This document shows, piece by piece, positions 1-8,366 of a DNA stretch of 53,402 bases. Both the position numbers and the translations under genes were made by a program. Under the pieces are notes generated by a model. The model worked only from the letters and a program-made list of their open reading frames with translations, did no database searches and was not told where the DNA came from. The stretch spans positions 1 through 53,402 of the forward strand of contig CADCLG010000024.1 in assembly GCA_902802305.1 (NCBI GenBank), in the 5' to 3' direction. Position 1 is the first letter of the stretch. Each line of letters opens with the position of its first letter. Source of the stretch: an uncultured Spirochaetaceae bacterium (GTDB lineage Bacteria; Spirochaetota; Spirochaetia; Treponematales; Treponemataceae).

Positions 1-696
1 GAACTTGATTTAATTGAAAAAACAATAACAAATCATAATGATGTTCTAAAAAAATATGACACACTAATCAAATCCCGATTTATCGAGATGTTTGGGGATA
101 ATCCTACTAAAAATGGAAAATGGCAAATAAACGAATTAGGCACATTATCTGAAATAGGTTCAAGCAAAAGAATATTTGCAAATGAATACGTTTCAGAAGG
201 CATTCCTTTTTATCGTAGTAAAGAAATTCGAGAGCTTGGGAATAGAGCGCGTCCATCCATAGAACTTTATATTTCATATGAAAAATATAATGAAATTAAA
301 ACAAAATATGGATTACCAAAGAAGAATGATATTCTAATTGCAGCAATTGGAGCTACTATTGGTTATACATGGATTATTGATACTGATTCTCCGTTTTATT
401 ACAAAGATGGAAATTTGATACTAATATCAAATATTAAGAAATTAGACTCAATTTTTTTAAATGAAATATTAAAAACAGAAATAAAGGCATATAAAGAGAG
501 AGCAAGTGGTTCGGCTCAATTAGCATTAACAATTGAAAAAATGGAAAGATTACAAATTCCTGTTCCTCCAATCGAACTCCAAAACGATTTCGCAGCCTTC
601 GTCCAGCAAATCGACAAATCAAAATTTGAAATATGGCTAACTCTAAAAAACTATGGTATAATTGGAAAAAGAGTGTTTTTATATGACCAATTTTGA
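1..696 (+). CDS. hsdS: Type I restriction-modification specificity subunit HsdS, 5' partial
   Basis: HsdS gives a type I restriction enzyme its DNA target. The frame is open from base 1, so the gene starts upstream. The window enters at the central conserved helix, whose hallmark SRFIEMFGDN is at codons 26-35, and continues through the second target-recognition domain to the C-terminal conserved motif PPIELQNDFAAFVQQIDKSKF. An internal ATG at 88 is not the start. After KSKF the usual ending (a leucine-rich helix ending near QQYFG) is missing and is replaced by about 22 unrelated residues, so the 3' end looks recombined. The stop overlaps the start of hsdR by 14 nt. The family call is secure; activity is uncertain. 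Confidence 0.88.
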   Translation, partial: ELDLIEKTITNHNDVLKKYDTLIKSRFIEMFGDNPTKNGKWQINELGTLSEIGSSKRIFANEYVSEGIPFYRSKEIRELGNRARPSIELYISYEKYNEIKTKYGLPKKNDILIAAIGATIGYTWIIDTDSPFYYKDGNLILISNIKKLDSIFLNEILKTEIKAYKERASGSAQLALTIEKMERLQIPVPPIELQNDFAAFVQQIDKSKFEIWLTLKNYGIIGKRVFLYDQF

Positions 697-3600
697 TTTC
701 CTGCTTGAATATAATGGATTCTCGGCTTTTGCTAACTTAGCAAACGAGGCTGAAAAGCAATATAACAAGTCAACTATGTTCTGTGGTATTTCTGCACGTA
801 AATGTGTAGAACAAGCTGTAAACTGGATGTACAGCGTAGATGATGATCTTGATATGCCATACGACGACAGTATTCAGGTTCTTGTTCATGACAAAACATT
901 TTGTAAAGCTGTTCCTGGTCATATTCAACAGGATATACAGATTGTAATTAAAGTTGGAAATCAGGCAGTACACTCAAATACCGAAGTAGATAAAGCACGT
1001 GCTCTTCTTTCGCTTAAGGCTCTGTTCAATTTTATGAACTGGATTTGCTTTACTTATGGAGATGATTACCAGACAAGACAGTTTGATGAAAATCTAATTC
1101 CTAAAAACAAAACAACCATAATTGTAAAGAAGAATCAGAAAGAACTGGATAAATATCGCGAAGAACTGGATGAAAAAGATAAATCTATTTCTGAGCTTAA
1201 AAAGCAGCTCGCAGATTTGCAGCAATCAATTAATGCAAATAAGAGTAAGCCAAAAGCAGATGATAAGATTAATTATGAATCGATAGATGAAAAGACAACA
1301 CGCAAACTATTTATTGATGATGACTTGAAACGACTTGGCTGGCAATTTGATGGTGTTATGGTTCAGGAAGAATATCCAGTTCATGACATGGGAGACAAGA
1401 AAGCTAATGGTTTTGTTGACTATGTATTATTTGGAAAAGACCATAAACCTCTTGCTGTTGTAGAAGCAAAGAAAACTAGCAAAGATCCAAATATTGGAAA
1501 GCAGCAGGCAAAAGATTACGCAGACTGTCTGGAAAGAGAATTTGGTCGCAGACCTTTTATTTTCTATACAAATGGTTTTGACTGTACCTTCTGGGATGAT
1601 TTACAAGCAGCACCTCGTTCTGTAAGTATGATATTCAGTCAGGGGGATTTACAGAAGCTTATTGACCGCCGAAACCTAAAAGAAGATTTGAATGAAATCC
1701 AAATTAATAAAGATATTACAGGACGTGATTATCAGCTTGCAGCAATTAAGGCTGTTGTAAAATCAGCTAAAGACGGATTTAGAAAGTTTCTTTTAGTAAT
1801 GGCAACTGGAACCGGTAAAACCAGAACTGTAATAAGCTTGACTGATGTTTTTGCACGTGCCAATTATGTAACAAACATTCTCTTTTTGACTGATAGAATC
1901 CAGCTTGTTGATCAGGCTTATTCAAATTACAAGGAACATCTTAAATCAATGTCTCTTTGTAATATGCTGGATCCAAAATCTAGAGAAAATGATAAAAATG
2001 CGCGAATTGTATTTTCTACATATCCAACAATTCTTAATGCAATAGATACAGATAAAACCGAAGACGGCGAAAGACTTTTTACACCGGCGCATTTTGATAT
2101 GATTATTATTGATGAAGCCCATCGTTCGATTTTTAAGAAGTATAGAGCGATCTTTGATTATTTTGATGCTTATCTTGTTGGACTTACTGCTACACCACGA
2201 GAAGAAGTCGAACGCAGTACTTATGATTTCTTTAGTCCTGGAGTTTCTGATGGAAACCCGACCTATTATTATTCTTATGATGATGCTATAAAAAATGAAT
2301 ATCTTGTTGATTATTATCTGGTTGAAAACTCTACAACATTTATAGACAAAGGTATTCATTTTGATGATTTGTCTCCAGAAGACAAAAAAGCAAATGAAGA
2401 AAAATATAACGAAGGAGTTTTTGAAGAAAATCCTCCGAGTGATATCAATAAGTTTGTTTTTAATAAAGATACTGTAAGAAAAGTTCTTGAAGAATTAATG
2501 GAGAACGGTATAAAGACTGATGCTGGAGATAAACTTGGAAAGACAATCATTTTTGCATATAACAAAAAGCATGCTCAATTTATTGTAGATACTTTTGATG
2601 AAATGTATCCGCATTTGAAAGGCGGTTTTTGTGCCCGCGTTGTTTGTGACGACAGTAAAGTTCGACAGACAATTGCAGATTTTGAAAAACCTGCACAGAA
2701 TCCTTTTATTGCTGTAAGTGTTGATATGCTTGATACTGGTGTGGATGTGCCGGAAGTTGTTAATCTTGTTTTCTTTAAGAAAGTAATGAGCAAGATTAAG
2801 TTTAATCAGATGATTGGTCGCGGTACACGTCTTTGTCCGGAGCTTTCTTGTTGTGACGGAAAGAACGGCATTTATGAAGGCAAGAAATATTTTTATATTT
2901 TTGACTGGCTTAGAAACTTTGAATTCTTCCGTATAAATAAAGAAGGTGTAAAAGGTAGCGAAACAACAAGTCTTACCGAAAGTATTTTTAATCGCAGAGT
3001 TGAACTTATTAAAGAATTACAAAGTGCAGAGTTTCAGACGGAAGAATATGAAAAATATAGAAAAGAACTTATTGTTACTGTAAATAAACAGATAAGAGAA
3101 CTGAATCTGGAACTGACTGCTGTTAGACTTGAAAGACAGTTTGTTATGAAATATCAGAATATTGATAAGTTTGAAAATCTTGAAGATTCTGATGTAGAAG
3201 CTCTTTGTAAGCATGTTTCTCCACTTGTTTATATGGACGAAGCTGATTTAGATGCAAAGAGTTTTGATAATCTTGTTTATGGTCTTGAGGTTTTGAAAAT
3301 ACAAAAGAAGTCTTATTCTAAACAACAGGCTCAGATTATGGATGATGCTAATTTGCTTTTAAAGAAAAAGGCAAATATAGACCAGGTAAAAGCTCAGATT
3401 CCTTTGCTTACAAGAATTATTGATGATTCTTATTATTCCAATGCTAGTGTATTAGAATTGGAAAATATGAGAATTCAAATACGTGAACTTATAAAATTCT
3501 TAGTTGAAAGTAGGAAACAAAAAGTTCGTTATACAGATTATATTGATACTGCTCTTCCTGTAGGGCAAGGAACTCCTGTTTATACTGTAAACAATTTTGA

Positions 3601-4060
3601 AGCTTACAAGAAGAAAGTAAACTCTTATATTACTGAACATCTTGATGATGAAGCTATTAATAAGTTGCGATACAATGAACGTTTGACAAAAGATGATTAT
3701 GATAAATTAAACGATGTGTTTACTAAAGAGCTTGGAACTTCTGAACAGTTTGAAAAGATTTGTGATGGTAAACCGCTAGGAGTTTTTGTTCGTTCTATTG
3801 CAAAGATGGATAGAAAAAAGGTAAATGAACTTTTTGCAGATTTTATTACTGAGTTTAATTTGAATATTAAACAAATTGAATTCTTGAATGTAATTAAAGA
3901 AAATATTATTGAACAAGGTGAAATCAATCTAGTACGTCTTGGAGATGGATTGCCTCCGTTTGATAGACCTGGTAAGTTCTTTAGCCTGTTTAATACTAAA
4001 GCTCAGAGTAGATTGATTACAATTATTCGTAATGTAAATGATAATGCACGAGTGGCATAG
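683..4060 (+). CDS. hsdR: Type I restriction enzyme R subunit (HsdR), DUF4145-type N-terminus
   Basis: This is the ATP-dependent translocase and nuclease of a type I restriction system (about 1125 aa). A TTG at 662 is in frame, but ATG 683, after a purine-rich GGAAAAAGAG, is the better start. In order: a DUF4145-like domain (about 1-125, FDFLLEYNGFSAFANLA); a charged coiled coil (about 130-190); a PD-(D/E)xK nuclease core (D near 246, VVEAKK near 258-263); then a superfamily 2 helicase with Walker A MATGTGKT (about 372-380), DEAH (about 477-480), LTATP (about 499-503) and GRGTR (about 711-715). All catalytic motifs look intact. It overlaps hsdS; hsdM must lie upstream of the window. Confidence 0.95.
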   Translation: MTNFDFLLEYNGFSAFANLANEAEKQYNKSTMFCGISARKCVEQAVNWMYSVDDDLDMPYDDSIQVLVHDKTFCKAVPGHIQQDIQIVIKVGNQAVHSNTEVDKARALLSLKALFNFMNWICFTYGDDYQTRQFDENLIPKNKTTIIVKKNQKELDKYREELDEKDKSISELKKQLADLQQSINANKSKPKADDKINYESIDEKTTRKLFIDDDLKRLGWQFDGVMVQEEYPVHDMGDKKANGFVDYVLFGKDHKPLAVVEAKKTSKDPNIGKQQAKDYADCLEREFGRRPFIFYTNGFDCTFWDDLQAAPRSVSMIFSQGDLQKLIDRRNLKEDLNEIQINKDITGRDYQLAAIKAVVKSAKDGFRKFLLVMATGTGKTRTVISLTDVFARANYVTNILFLTDRIQLVDQAYSNYKEHLKSMSLCNMLDPKSRENDKNARIVFSTYPTILNAIDTDKTEDGERLFTPAHFDMIIIDEAHRSIFKKYRAIFDYFDAYLVGLTATPREEVERSTYDFFSPGVSDGNPTYYYSYDDAIKNEYLVDYYLVENSTTFIDKGIHFDDLSPEDKKANEEKYNEGVFEENPPSDINKFVFNKDTVRKVLEELMENGIKTDAGDKLGKTIIFAYNKKHAQFIVDTFDEMYPHLKGGFCARVVCDDSKVRQTIADFEKPAQNPFIAVSVDMLDTGVDVPEVVNLVFFKKVMSKIKFNQMIGRGTRLCPELSCCDGKNGIYEGKKYFYIFDWLRNFEFFRINKEGVKGSETTSLTESIFNRRVELIKELQSAEFQTEEYEKYRKELIVTVNKQIRELNLELTAVRLERQFVMKYQNIDKFENLEDSDVEALCKHVSPLVYMDEADLDAKSFDNLVYGLEVLKIQKKSYSKQQAQIMDDANLLLKKKANIDQVKAQIPLLTRIIDDSYYSNASVLELENMRIQIRELIKFLVESRKQKVRYTDYIDTALPVGQGTPVYTVNNFEAYKKKVNSYITEHLDDEAINKLRYNERLTKDDYDKLNDVFTKELGTSEQFEKICDGKPLGVFVRSIAKMDRKKVNELFADFITEFNLNIKQIEFLNVIKENIIEQGEINLVRLGDGLPPFDRPGKFFSLFNTKAQSRLITIIRNVNDNARVA

Positions 4061-4424
4061 ATGTTCTAAATAATCAGACGACTAAATAAACTGAATGAGG
4101 TCTTAGAAATAAGAAAATGGCTAAACAATTAGGAGAATTATATGGCTAATATAAATGTACGAGTTGAGGAATGCCTATAGGAGATGACAAACTTATGTAA
4201 AATCATTTATGTATAAACATATGCCACCTGACAAATTTATGATTGAACAGTTATCAGAAAGAATAGAAAAAGTTGCAAATACATAAATAAAAAAAATATT
4301 AAAAATAAACAATTACTGTGATGACGATTATAAATAAATTAAAAATTTATTAGTATATTTAAAGTTTGTTCATTTTATGTAAAAAAAATAAAGTGTGAAA
4401 GATTAAAAATGGAGTATTAAAAAA
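4061..4424 (+). other. Gene-free stretch with vestigial reading frames
   Basis: This 364-bp AT-rich stretch follows hsdR. Besides the antitoxin relic at 4142-4180 there is a 22-codon open stretch at 4221-4286 (MPPDKFMIEQLSERIEKV...), which reads like the C-terminus of a lost protein. It has no ribosome binding site and I could not assign it. The remainder has stops in every frame. I see no RNA gene. The region looks like the scar of deleted genes. Confidence 0.5.
4142..4180 (+). pseudogene. Relic start of a RelB/DinJ-family antitoxin
   Basis: A good ribosome binding site (AGGAG at 4132-4136) precedes an ATG that opens MANINVRVEE and then stops after 12 codons. MANINVRV(D/E)E is the characteristic opening of RelB/DinJ ribbon-helix-helix antitoxins, which normally run to about 85-95 residues. 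No continuation of the family is visible in any frame, and no RelE/YafQ-type toxin follows. I read this as the 5' remnant of a deleted toxin-antitoxin pair. The match is only about ten residues, so the family call is tentative. Confidence 0.5.
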
Positions 4425-4613
4425 ATGAAATTCTTTTATTGCATTAAAACATCAAAACAAGAACTAATAACTATTGCTTCAACTCTTTTAACAGCCGTTG
4501 GCTTATTAGGAATTAAATGGACTGAACTTACACTTATAAAAAAAATCTCAATATATATTGCATTATCACTTGCATTATTAATAATTATATATTCAATATT
4601 TAAAATATTTTAG
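4425..4613 (+). CDS. Small two-helix membrane protein, unknown
   Basis: This is a 62-residue protein that I do not recognise. The ATG follows GGAG (4411-4414) by 10 nt. A short polar head (MKFFYCIKTSKQE) is followed by two hydrophobic segments, about residues 13-29 and 43-61, separated by a short Lys-containing turn. This fits a hairpin inner-membrane protein. It lies 36 nt upstream of the Nmad2-like gene on the same strand and could share its transcript. Its size and topology would suit a small accessory membrane protein or a toxin-like peptide, but nothing in the sequence decides this. Confidence 0.5.
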   Translation: MKFFYCIKTSKQELITIASTLLTAVGLLGIKWTELTLIKKISIYIALSLALLIIIYSIFKIF

Positions 4614-4649
4614 AATAATACTTAAAAAGAAAAAAAATTAAGGAAAAAA

Positions 4650-5241
4650 ATGAAACTAATTTCTTATAGAGTAACTCATGATAATAAATTTGCTCCAAAT
4701 CCATTTTTCAATGTTCTTACGCTTGCAACATGTAAACCTGCAATAAGACGTTCTTCAAATGTAGAATGTGGAGATTGGCTTGTAGGGTGGACCGCTGCTA
4801 GTTCCAAAAAATATGCTACTCCAGTAGGAAAAGAAAAACTTATTTACCTTGCATGTATTTCAAAAATTATTCCAACCGCACAGTATTGGTCTGATTACCC
4901 GCAAAAGCGACCTGACGTTTTAAAAGGGAAAGATTCCCCAGAATTTTATGGTGATAATATTTATAAACCAGATGATTCAAGTTCGTCTGGTTTTTCATTA
5001 GTAAAAAATCCTTTTCACAGAAAAGAAAAAAAATATGATAAAAGATCTTAGTGGAAAGAATGTTTTAATCTGTTCTGAGTTTTATTATTTCGGCGCAGAA
5101 AATGCATTAACAATCCCTGATGAAATTAGAAAAGATTTTAATCAAGTTTTTCGTGGGCATAAGTATTTTTATGATGAAATTGATATTCTTAAACTAATAG
5201 AGTTTGTTAAAGATAATCAGGAAAAGTGTATGTTTTCATGA
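4650..5241 (+). pseudogene. Nmad2-like (nucleotide modification-associated domain 2) gene, split by a frameshift
   Basis: The first frame (4650-5051) begins MKLISYRVTHDNKFAPNPFF, continues with LATCKPAIRR (about 25-34), GDWLVGW and GDNIY. I recognise this pattern from Nmad2 domains, linked by others to DNA base hypermodification. It runs out of frame after an A8 run at 5026-5033. A second frame (from 5035) then supplies the domain's expected tail (DLSGKNVLICSEFYYFG). Removing one A from the run joins the two into one protein of about 196 residues. It may be an inactivated gene, a sequencing error, or a gene read by slippage on the A-run. The family name is from memory. Confidence 0.6.
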
Positions 5242-5342
5242 ATACATTTTTGATGACTATTATCTCCAAAATCAAAAAAGATAAGCACAATATAATATTT
5301 TAAGTTTTTATAACTCAATATTATTAGAAAACTATTATTTTA

Positions 5343-6083
5343 TTAAATGATTTCAGAAATATTTTTAAGGAAAGTATAAACGTGTTCATGTAAATCTAAA
5401 ATTTTTTCTTTATCTAATTTCAATCTAATTGAATTATTAATAGCCAATTTTTCGATAAAAGATTTTTCCTCAGTAATAGTAATTAGATTTGTATACACAG
5501 TATCCTGAAGACTATCCTTTATTGTATATAGTAGACCATCATCAAATATTTCTTTTGCTGTTTTTGTACTAATAGTTGAACCTGAATGCTTGAAATTATT
5601 ATTATAAATACGCAATGTTTGAAATTCAGAAAAACCTTCAAGAGATTTTAAATCTATAGAAAGTTCACTTTTATATTTTTCTATCCATTTCTTATAATTA
5701 GCATCTAGAGTTTTACACTTTTTGTGAATGTACATATGTTTTATTGCTATTTCACATTTTGAATAAATCTTTATTATTAGCATTTGTAAGACTTCTTCTT
5801 CAAATGAACTATACTCGTCATCTTCGGCAGATATTAAATCTGAAGGATCCATCTGAAGAATTGATTGTTCATATGATGATAATTGAGTTTTTTTCTTAAG
5901 TTTATCTTGTTCTTTAAGTAATTCATTCACTTTATCATGAAATGTATTACGCCATTGATCAAATGTTGATAGTTCAAATTCAATTAATTTATTTAATTCA
6001 AAAAAACTTGAAATTTCATAATTAATTAACCATTTTGAAAAATTTTCATCAATTGTTTTTTCTTTAACTTTTGTACTTTCCAT
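5343..6083 (-). CDS. Hypothetical helical protein with a possible HEPN-like motif
   Basis: This 246-residue soluble protein is mostly predicted helix, with a charged coiled-coil-like segment at about 48-66 (KVNELLKEQDKLKKK). It has no signal peptide or membrane segment. Near the C-terminal half it reads R158-IYNNNFK-H166-SG, which resembles the Arg/Asn...His active-site pattern of HEPN RNases and abortive-infection proteins, although the R-to-H spacing (7) is longer than the classic 4-6. Its position among restriction and Nmad2-like genes makes a defence role plausible. That is inference; the family is not established. The start ATG lacks a strong ribosome binding site. Confidence 0.5.
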   Translation of the reverse strand: MESTKVKEKTIDENFSKWLINYEISSFFELNKLIEFELSTFDQWRNTFHDKVNELLKEQDKLKKKTQLSSYEQSILQMDPSDLISAEDDEYSSFEEEVLQMLIIKIYSKCEIAIKHMYIHKKCKTLDANYKKWIEKYKSELSIDLKSLEGFSEFQTLRIYNNNFKHSGSTISTKTAKEIFDDGLLYTIKDSLQDTVYTNLITITEEKSFIEKLAINNSIRLKLDKEKILDLHEHVYTFLKNISEII

Positions 6084-6269
6084 TTTTATACTTCCAAGCG
6101 AAATAGATTAATATAATAACATAATTATATTCAATTAATTGATAATTTTTTAATAATATAAAAGCAATTTTAAAAATTAACAAGAAATATAAAGCATAAT
6201 TTTTGAATATTATATAAAATAAAAAAAGTAAAGGTGTTTTTGTGATATAATTGATAAATGGAGTATAAA

Positions 6270-6971
6270 ATGAAAAAAACAATAATAATTATTATACTAG
6301 CTTTTTACTCAACTTTTATGTTATCAGCCCAAACTAAAAAAATAGATTACTACTCTATAGGCTACAATGATGCTTTAAACAGAAACAAGTTTGATAGTAA
6401 ATACTCAATAGAAAAATTGTCTGATTCATTAAAAAAGATTTCTGACGAAGATGATAAGATTCAATTTGTTAAAGATGCACAAGCTTATAACCTTGGATAT
6501 TCAGCTGGTATTTGTGAAAAACAAGGACTTGATTATACTGATGTTTATTCCATCATTCTTGAATATTTTGAAGATATTGAGAATTATTTTTCAAACAATT
6601 CAAAAGAAGTTTTTAATCCAGGCGTTTCTGCAGAAGAATACCAGAGCCAAAGAAATCTATTAAAATGGTACAAAAATATTGGTATTATTCAAACAACAAC
6701 CTCTGATAAAAATCCTGCAACTGTTCGTGTAAATGTTTTTTTAGGTTATAAATCAGATGAAACAGCAACTGAGGCAGAAATAAAATCAAGAACTGTTGAA
6801 ATAAAAGATTATTTAAGACGTTATTTTAGAGGTAAATCAAAAGCTGAATTAACTAATCCAAATAATGAAGAAAAACTCAAAACTGAAATACGAAATGGTA
6901 TAAATGATTTAATACTTTCATCATCTAAAATCAGAGATGTTTCGTTTGACCAATTAGATGTTATTGAATAA
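6270..6971 (+). CDS. Secreted protein with a FliL-like C-terminal domain
   Basis: An upstream in-frame ATG (6258) sits before the GGAG at 6260-6263, so ATG 6270 is chosen (233 aa). It begins with a signal peptide (MKKTIIIIILAFYSTFMLSAQ), so it should be periplasmic. The C-terminal third resembles FliL: a VRVNVFLGY strand, then SRTVEIKDYLRRYFRGKSKAEL, then a Lys/Glu helix and a final strand IRDVSFDQLDVI. FliL proteins are stator-associated, but they normally carry an N-terminal membrane anchor and sit in flagellar operons; this one is alone. A TATAAT at 6246-6251 is a likely -10. The family call is from the pattern only. Confidence 0.5.
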   Translation: MKKTIIIIILAFYSTFMLSAQTKKIDYYSIGYNDALNRNKFDSKYSIEKLSDSLKKISDEDDKIQFVKDAQAYNLGYSAGICEKQGLDYTDVYSIILEYFEDIENYFSNNSKEVFNPGVSAEEYQSQRNLLKWYKNIGIIQTTTSDKNPATVRVNVFLGYKSDETATEAEIKSRTVEIKDYLRRYFRGKSKAELTNPNNEEKLKTEIRNGINDLILSSSKIRDVSFDQLDVIE

Positions 6972-7001
6972 GAAGTATATTTAATAAACATGTTATAAAA
7001 T

Positions 7002-7089
7002 AAAACATTGTGTATTATTTATTAATTTGACAGACACACAATGTTTTGTTATACTTTGTGTATCTATTATAGTAACAGGAGATACACAA
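7002..7089 (+). promoter_or_regulatory. Promoter and dyad operators of the XRE gene
   Basis: A near-consensus sigma-70 promoter is present: TTGACA 7027-7032, a 17-bp spacer, TATACT 7050-7055. Two dyads surround it. AAAACATTGTGT (7002-7013) pairs with ACACAATGTTTT (7036-7047), straddling the -35. TTGTGTATC (7056-7064) pairs with GATACACAA (7081-7089), spanning the start site through to the ATG. All four arms share the core TTGTGT/ACACAA. This is the layout expected for repressor binding, most simply autoregulation by the XRE protein encoded just downstream. Confidence 0.75.
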
Positions 7090-8297
7090 TGAGCTATGGA
7101 ACTAATCTTGCATACTTTCTAAATGAAAAAAGAATATCAAAAAAACAGGCAGCTGAAAAAATTGGTGTAAGTATAAATACTCTATCAAATATAGTTAATG
7201 ATAGAGTAACCCCCTCAGAAGAAACAAAAAAAAGAATTATAAATTTTATAGAAGAGTTAGGATATAATGAATCAGATTTATTAAGTGATATTTTCTTTAT
7301 TAAAAACTCACGAATCCATACCTCGTCAACCTTATCTGGAATAGAAAAGTCCATAGTAAGAGAAGCATTGATTAATGTTTTTAAAATTATAAAAAAATCA
7401 GATAATAATTTTAATCAATGGATAGATATATTTGATATTTATGATTTTCCAGATGATAAAGGTAATACAATTACTTTTTATGAAAGAAGAAAAACACTGG
7501 AAAAAGAATTAAAACATAATCAAGAAGACTTACCAAAACTAATAAGTAATTTGCATAAACAATTCAAATATAATCAACTTTATATAGGTTGCCATTCTCC
7601 TGTAGTGATAAAAAATTTTCTAGTACAAATTGGAATCAGAGTATTTTTTATCAATATAGATTCAGAAAAAATTTCAGGATTTAGTACAAGTCTTTTTCCT
7701 GAAATTACGATTGATGAAAATATAGAATTAGAACCAGTAATTGTAATTAATAAAAAGGTTTGTAATACAATAGAAAAGTGTTTTTTTGAAATGGCAAAGC
7801 AGCTTTTCTTTATGCTGAAAAATAAAGGATATACTTTTGAATCTTTTAATAAATTAGAAATAGAAAATAAAGAAGATGAAAAAGAAGCTATTCAATTTGC
7901 CGAAAATATCATACTTCCGGTTGAATATTTAAATGTATATCTTGAACAATTCTGTTGGGTTTCTAAAGCTAAAAATATTTCAGATATCGAAAAAGACATA
8001 TTACTAAATTATTATGAATTTGATTATTTAATAGATTGTATAAAGAAGGATTTTTATTCCAGTTATAAACTGGTTATAAAGCAATTACTCAAATCTGAAT
8101 CGACATATGCAAAAATATTTACTGATTATGAAAAAGCATGTTCTTATTATCTTGAAAGTTTAAAACGACATGATGATAAATATACCGATAAAACTACATT
8201 TTTAAATGATGAACCAAATCCTTTACCTTCGAGCTTTTTAGGATATGATGCATCAGAAATGTTTATAAACGAATCGGAGTTGACCTTTTATACTTGA
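7089..8297 (+). CDS. XRE-family HTH protein with an ImmA/IrrE-like tail lacking HExxH
   Basis: The start at ATG 7089 follows AGGAG (7077-7081); the longer frame from 7041 would run through the promoter. The protein is 402 aa. Residues about 4-58 form a Cro/C1-type helix-turn-helix (SKKQAAEKIGVSINTLSNIV). The C-terminal part has the general shape of an IrrE/ImmA-type domain (FFEMAKQLFF, then EKEAIQFAENIILPVEYL), but the zinc-binding HExxH is absent. In HigA-like and phage-type regulators such domains act as sensors or proteases. Here a non-catalytic regulator is more likely. No toxin partner lies next to it. Its gene is AT-rich like the rest of the island. Confidence 0.7.
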   Translation: MSYGTNLAYFLNEKRISKKQAAEKIGVSINTLSNIVNDRVTPSEETKKRIINFIEELGYNESDLLSDIFFIKNSRIHTSSTLSGIEKSIVREALINVFKIIKKSDNNFNQWIDIFDIYDFPDDKGNTITFYERRKTLEKELKHNQEDLPKLISNLHKQFKYNQLYIGCHSPVVIKNFLVQIGIRVFFINIDSEKISGFSTSLFPEITIDENIELEPVIVINKKVCNTIEKCFFEMAKQLFFMLKNKGYTFESFNKLEIENKEDEKEAIQFAENIILPVEYLNVYLEQFCWVSKAKNISDIEKDILLNYYEFDYLIDCIKKDFYSSYKLVIKQLLKSESTYAKIFTDYEKACSYYLESLKRHDDKYTDKTTFLNDEPNPLPSSFLGYDASEMFINESELTFYT

Positions 8298-8351
8298 CGG
8301 CTAATTCAAATTAGCCTATAATTTAGCTAACTTTAATTAGCCAAATTGGCT
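8294..8351 (+). promoter_or_regulatory. tetR promoter with palindromic operators
   Basis: TTGACG (8294-8299), a 17-bp spacer and TATAAT (8317-8322) form a strong promoter; the -35 overlaps the stop codon of the XRE gene. The spacer is almost entirely a perfect palindrome, GGCTAATT-CA-AATTAGCC (8299-8316). A second palindrome, AGCCAA-A-TTGGCT (8339-8351), lies just downstream. Both share the AGCC/GGCT half-site, as expected for a self-repressing TetR dimer. Confidence 0.8.
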
Positions 8352-8366
8352 CTTTCAAGAATCATT

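Noticed and set aside
656..683. TATAAT at 657-662 as a promoter for hsdR
   Set aside because: No -35 at suitable spacing and hsdR overlaps hsdS, so co-transcription is simpler.
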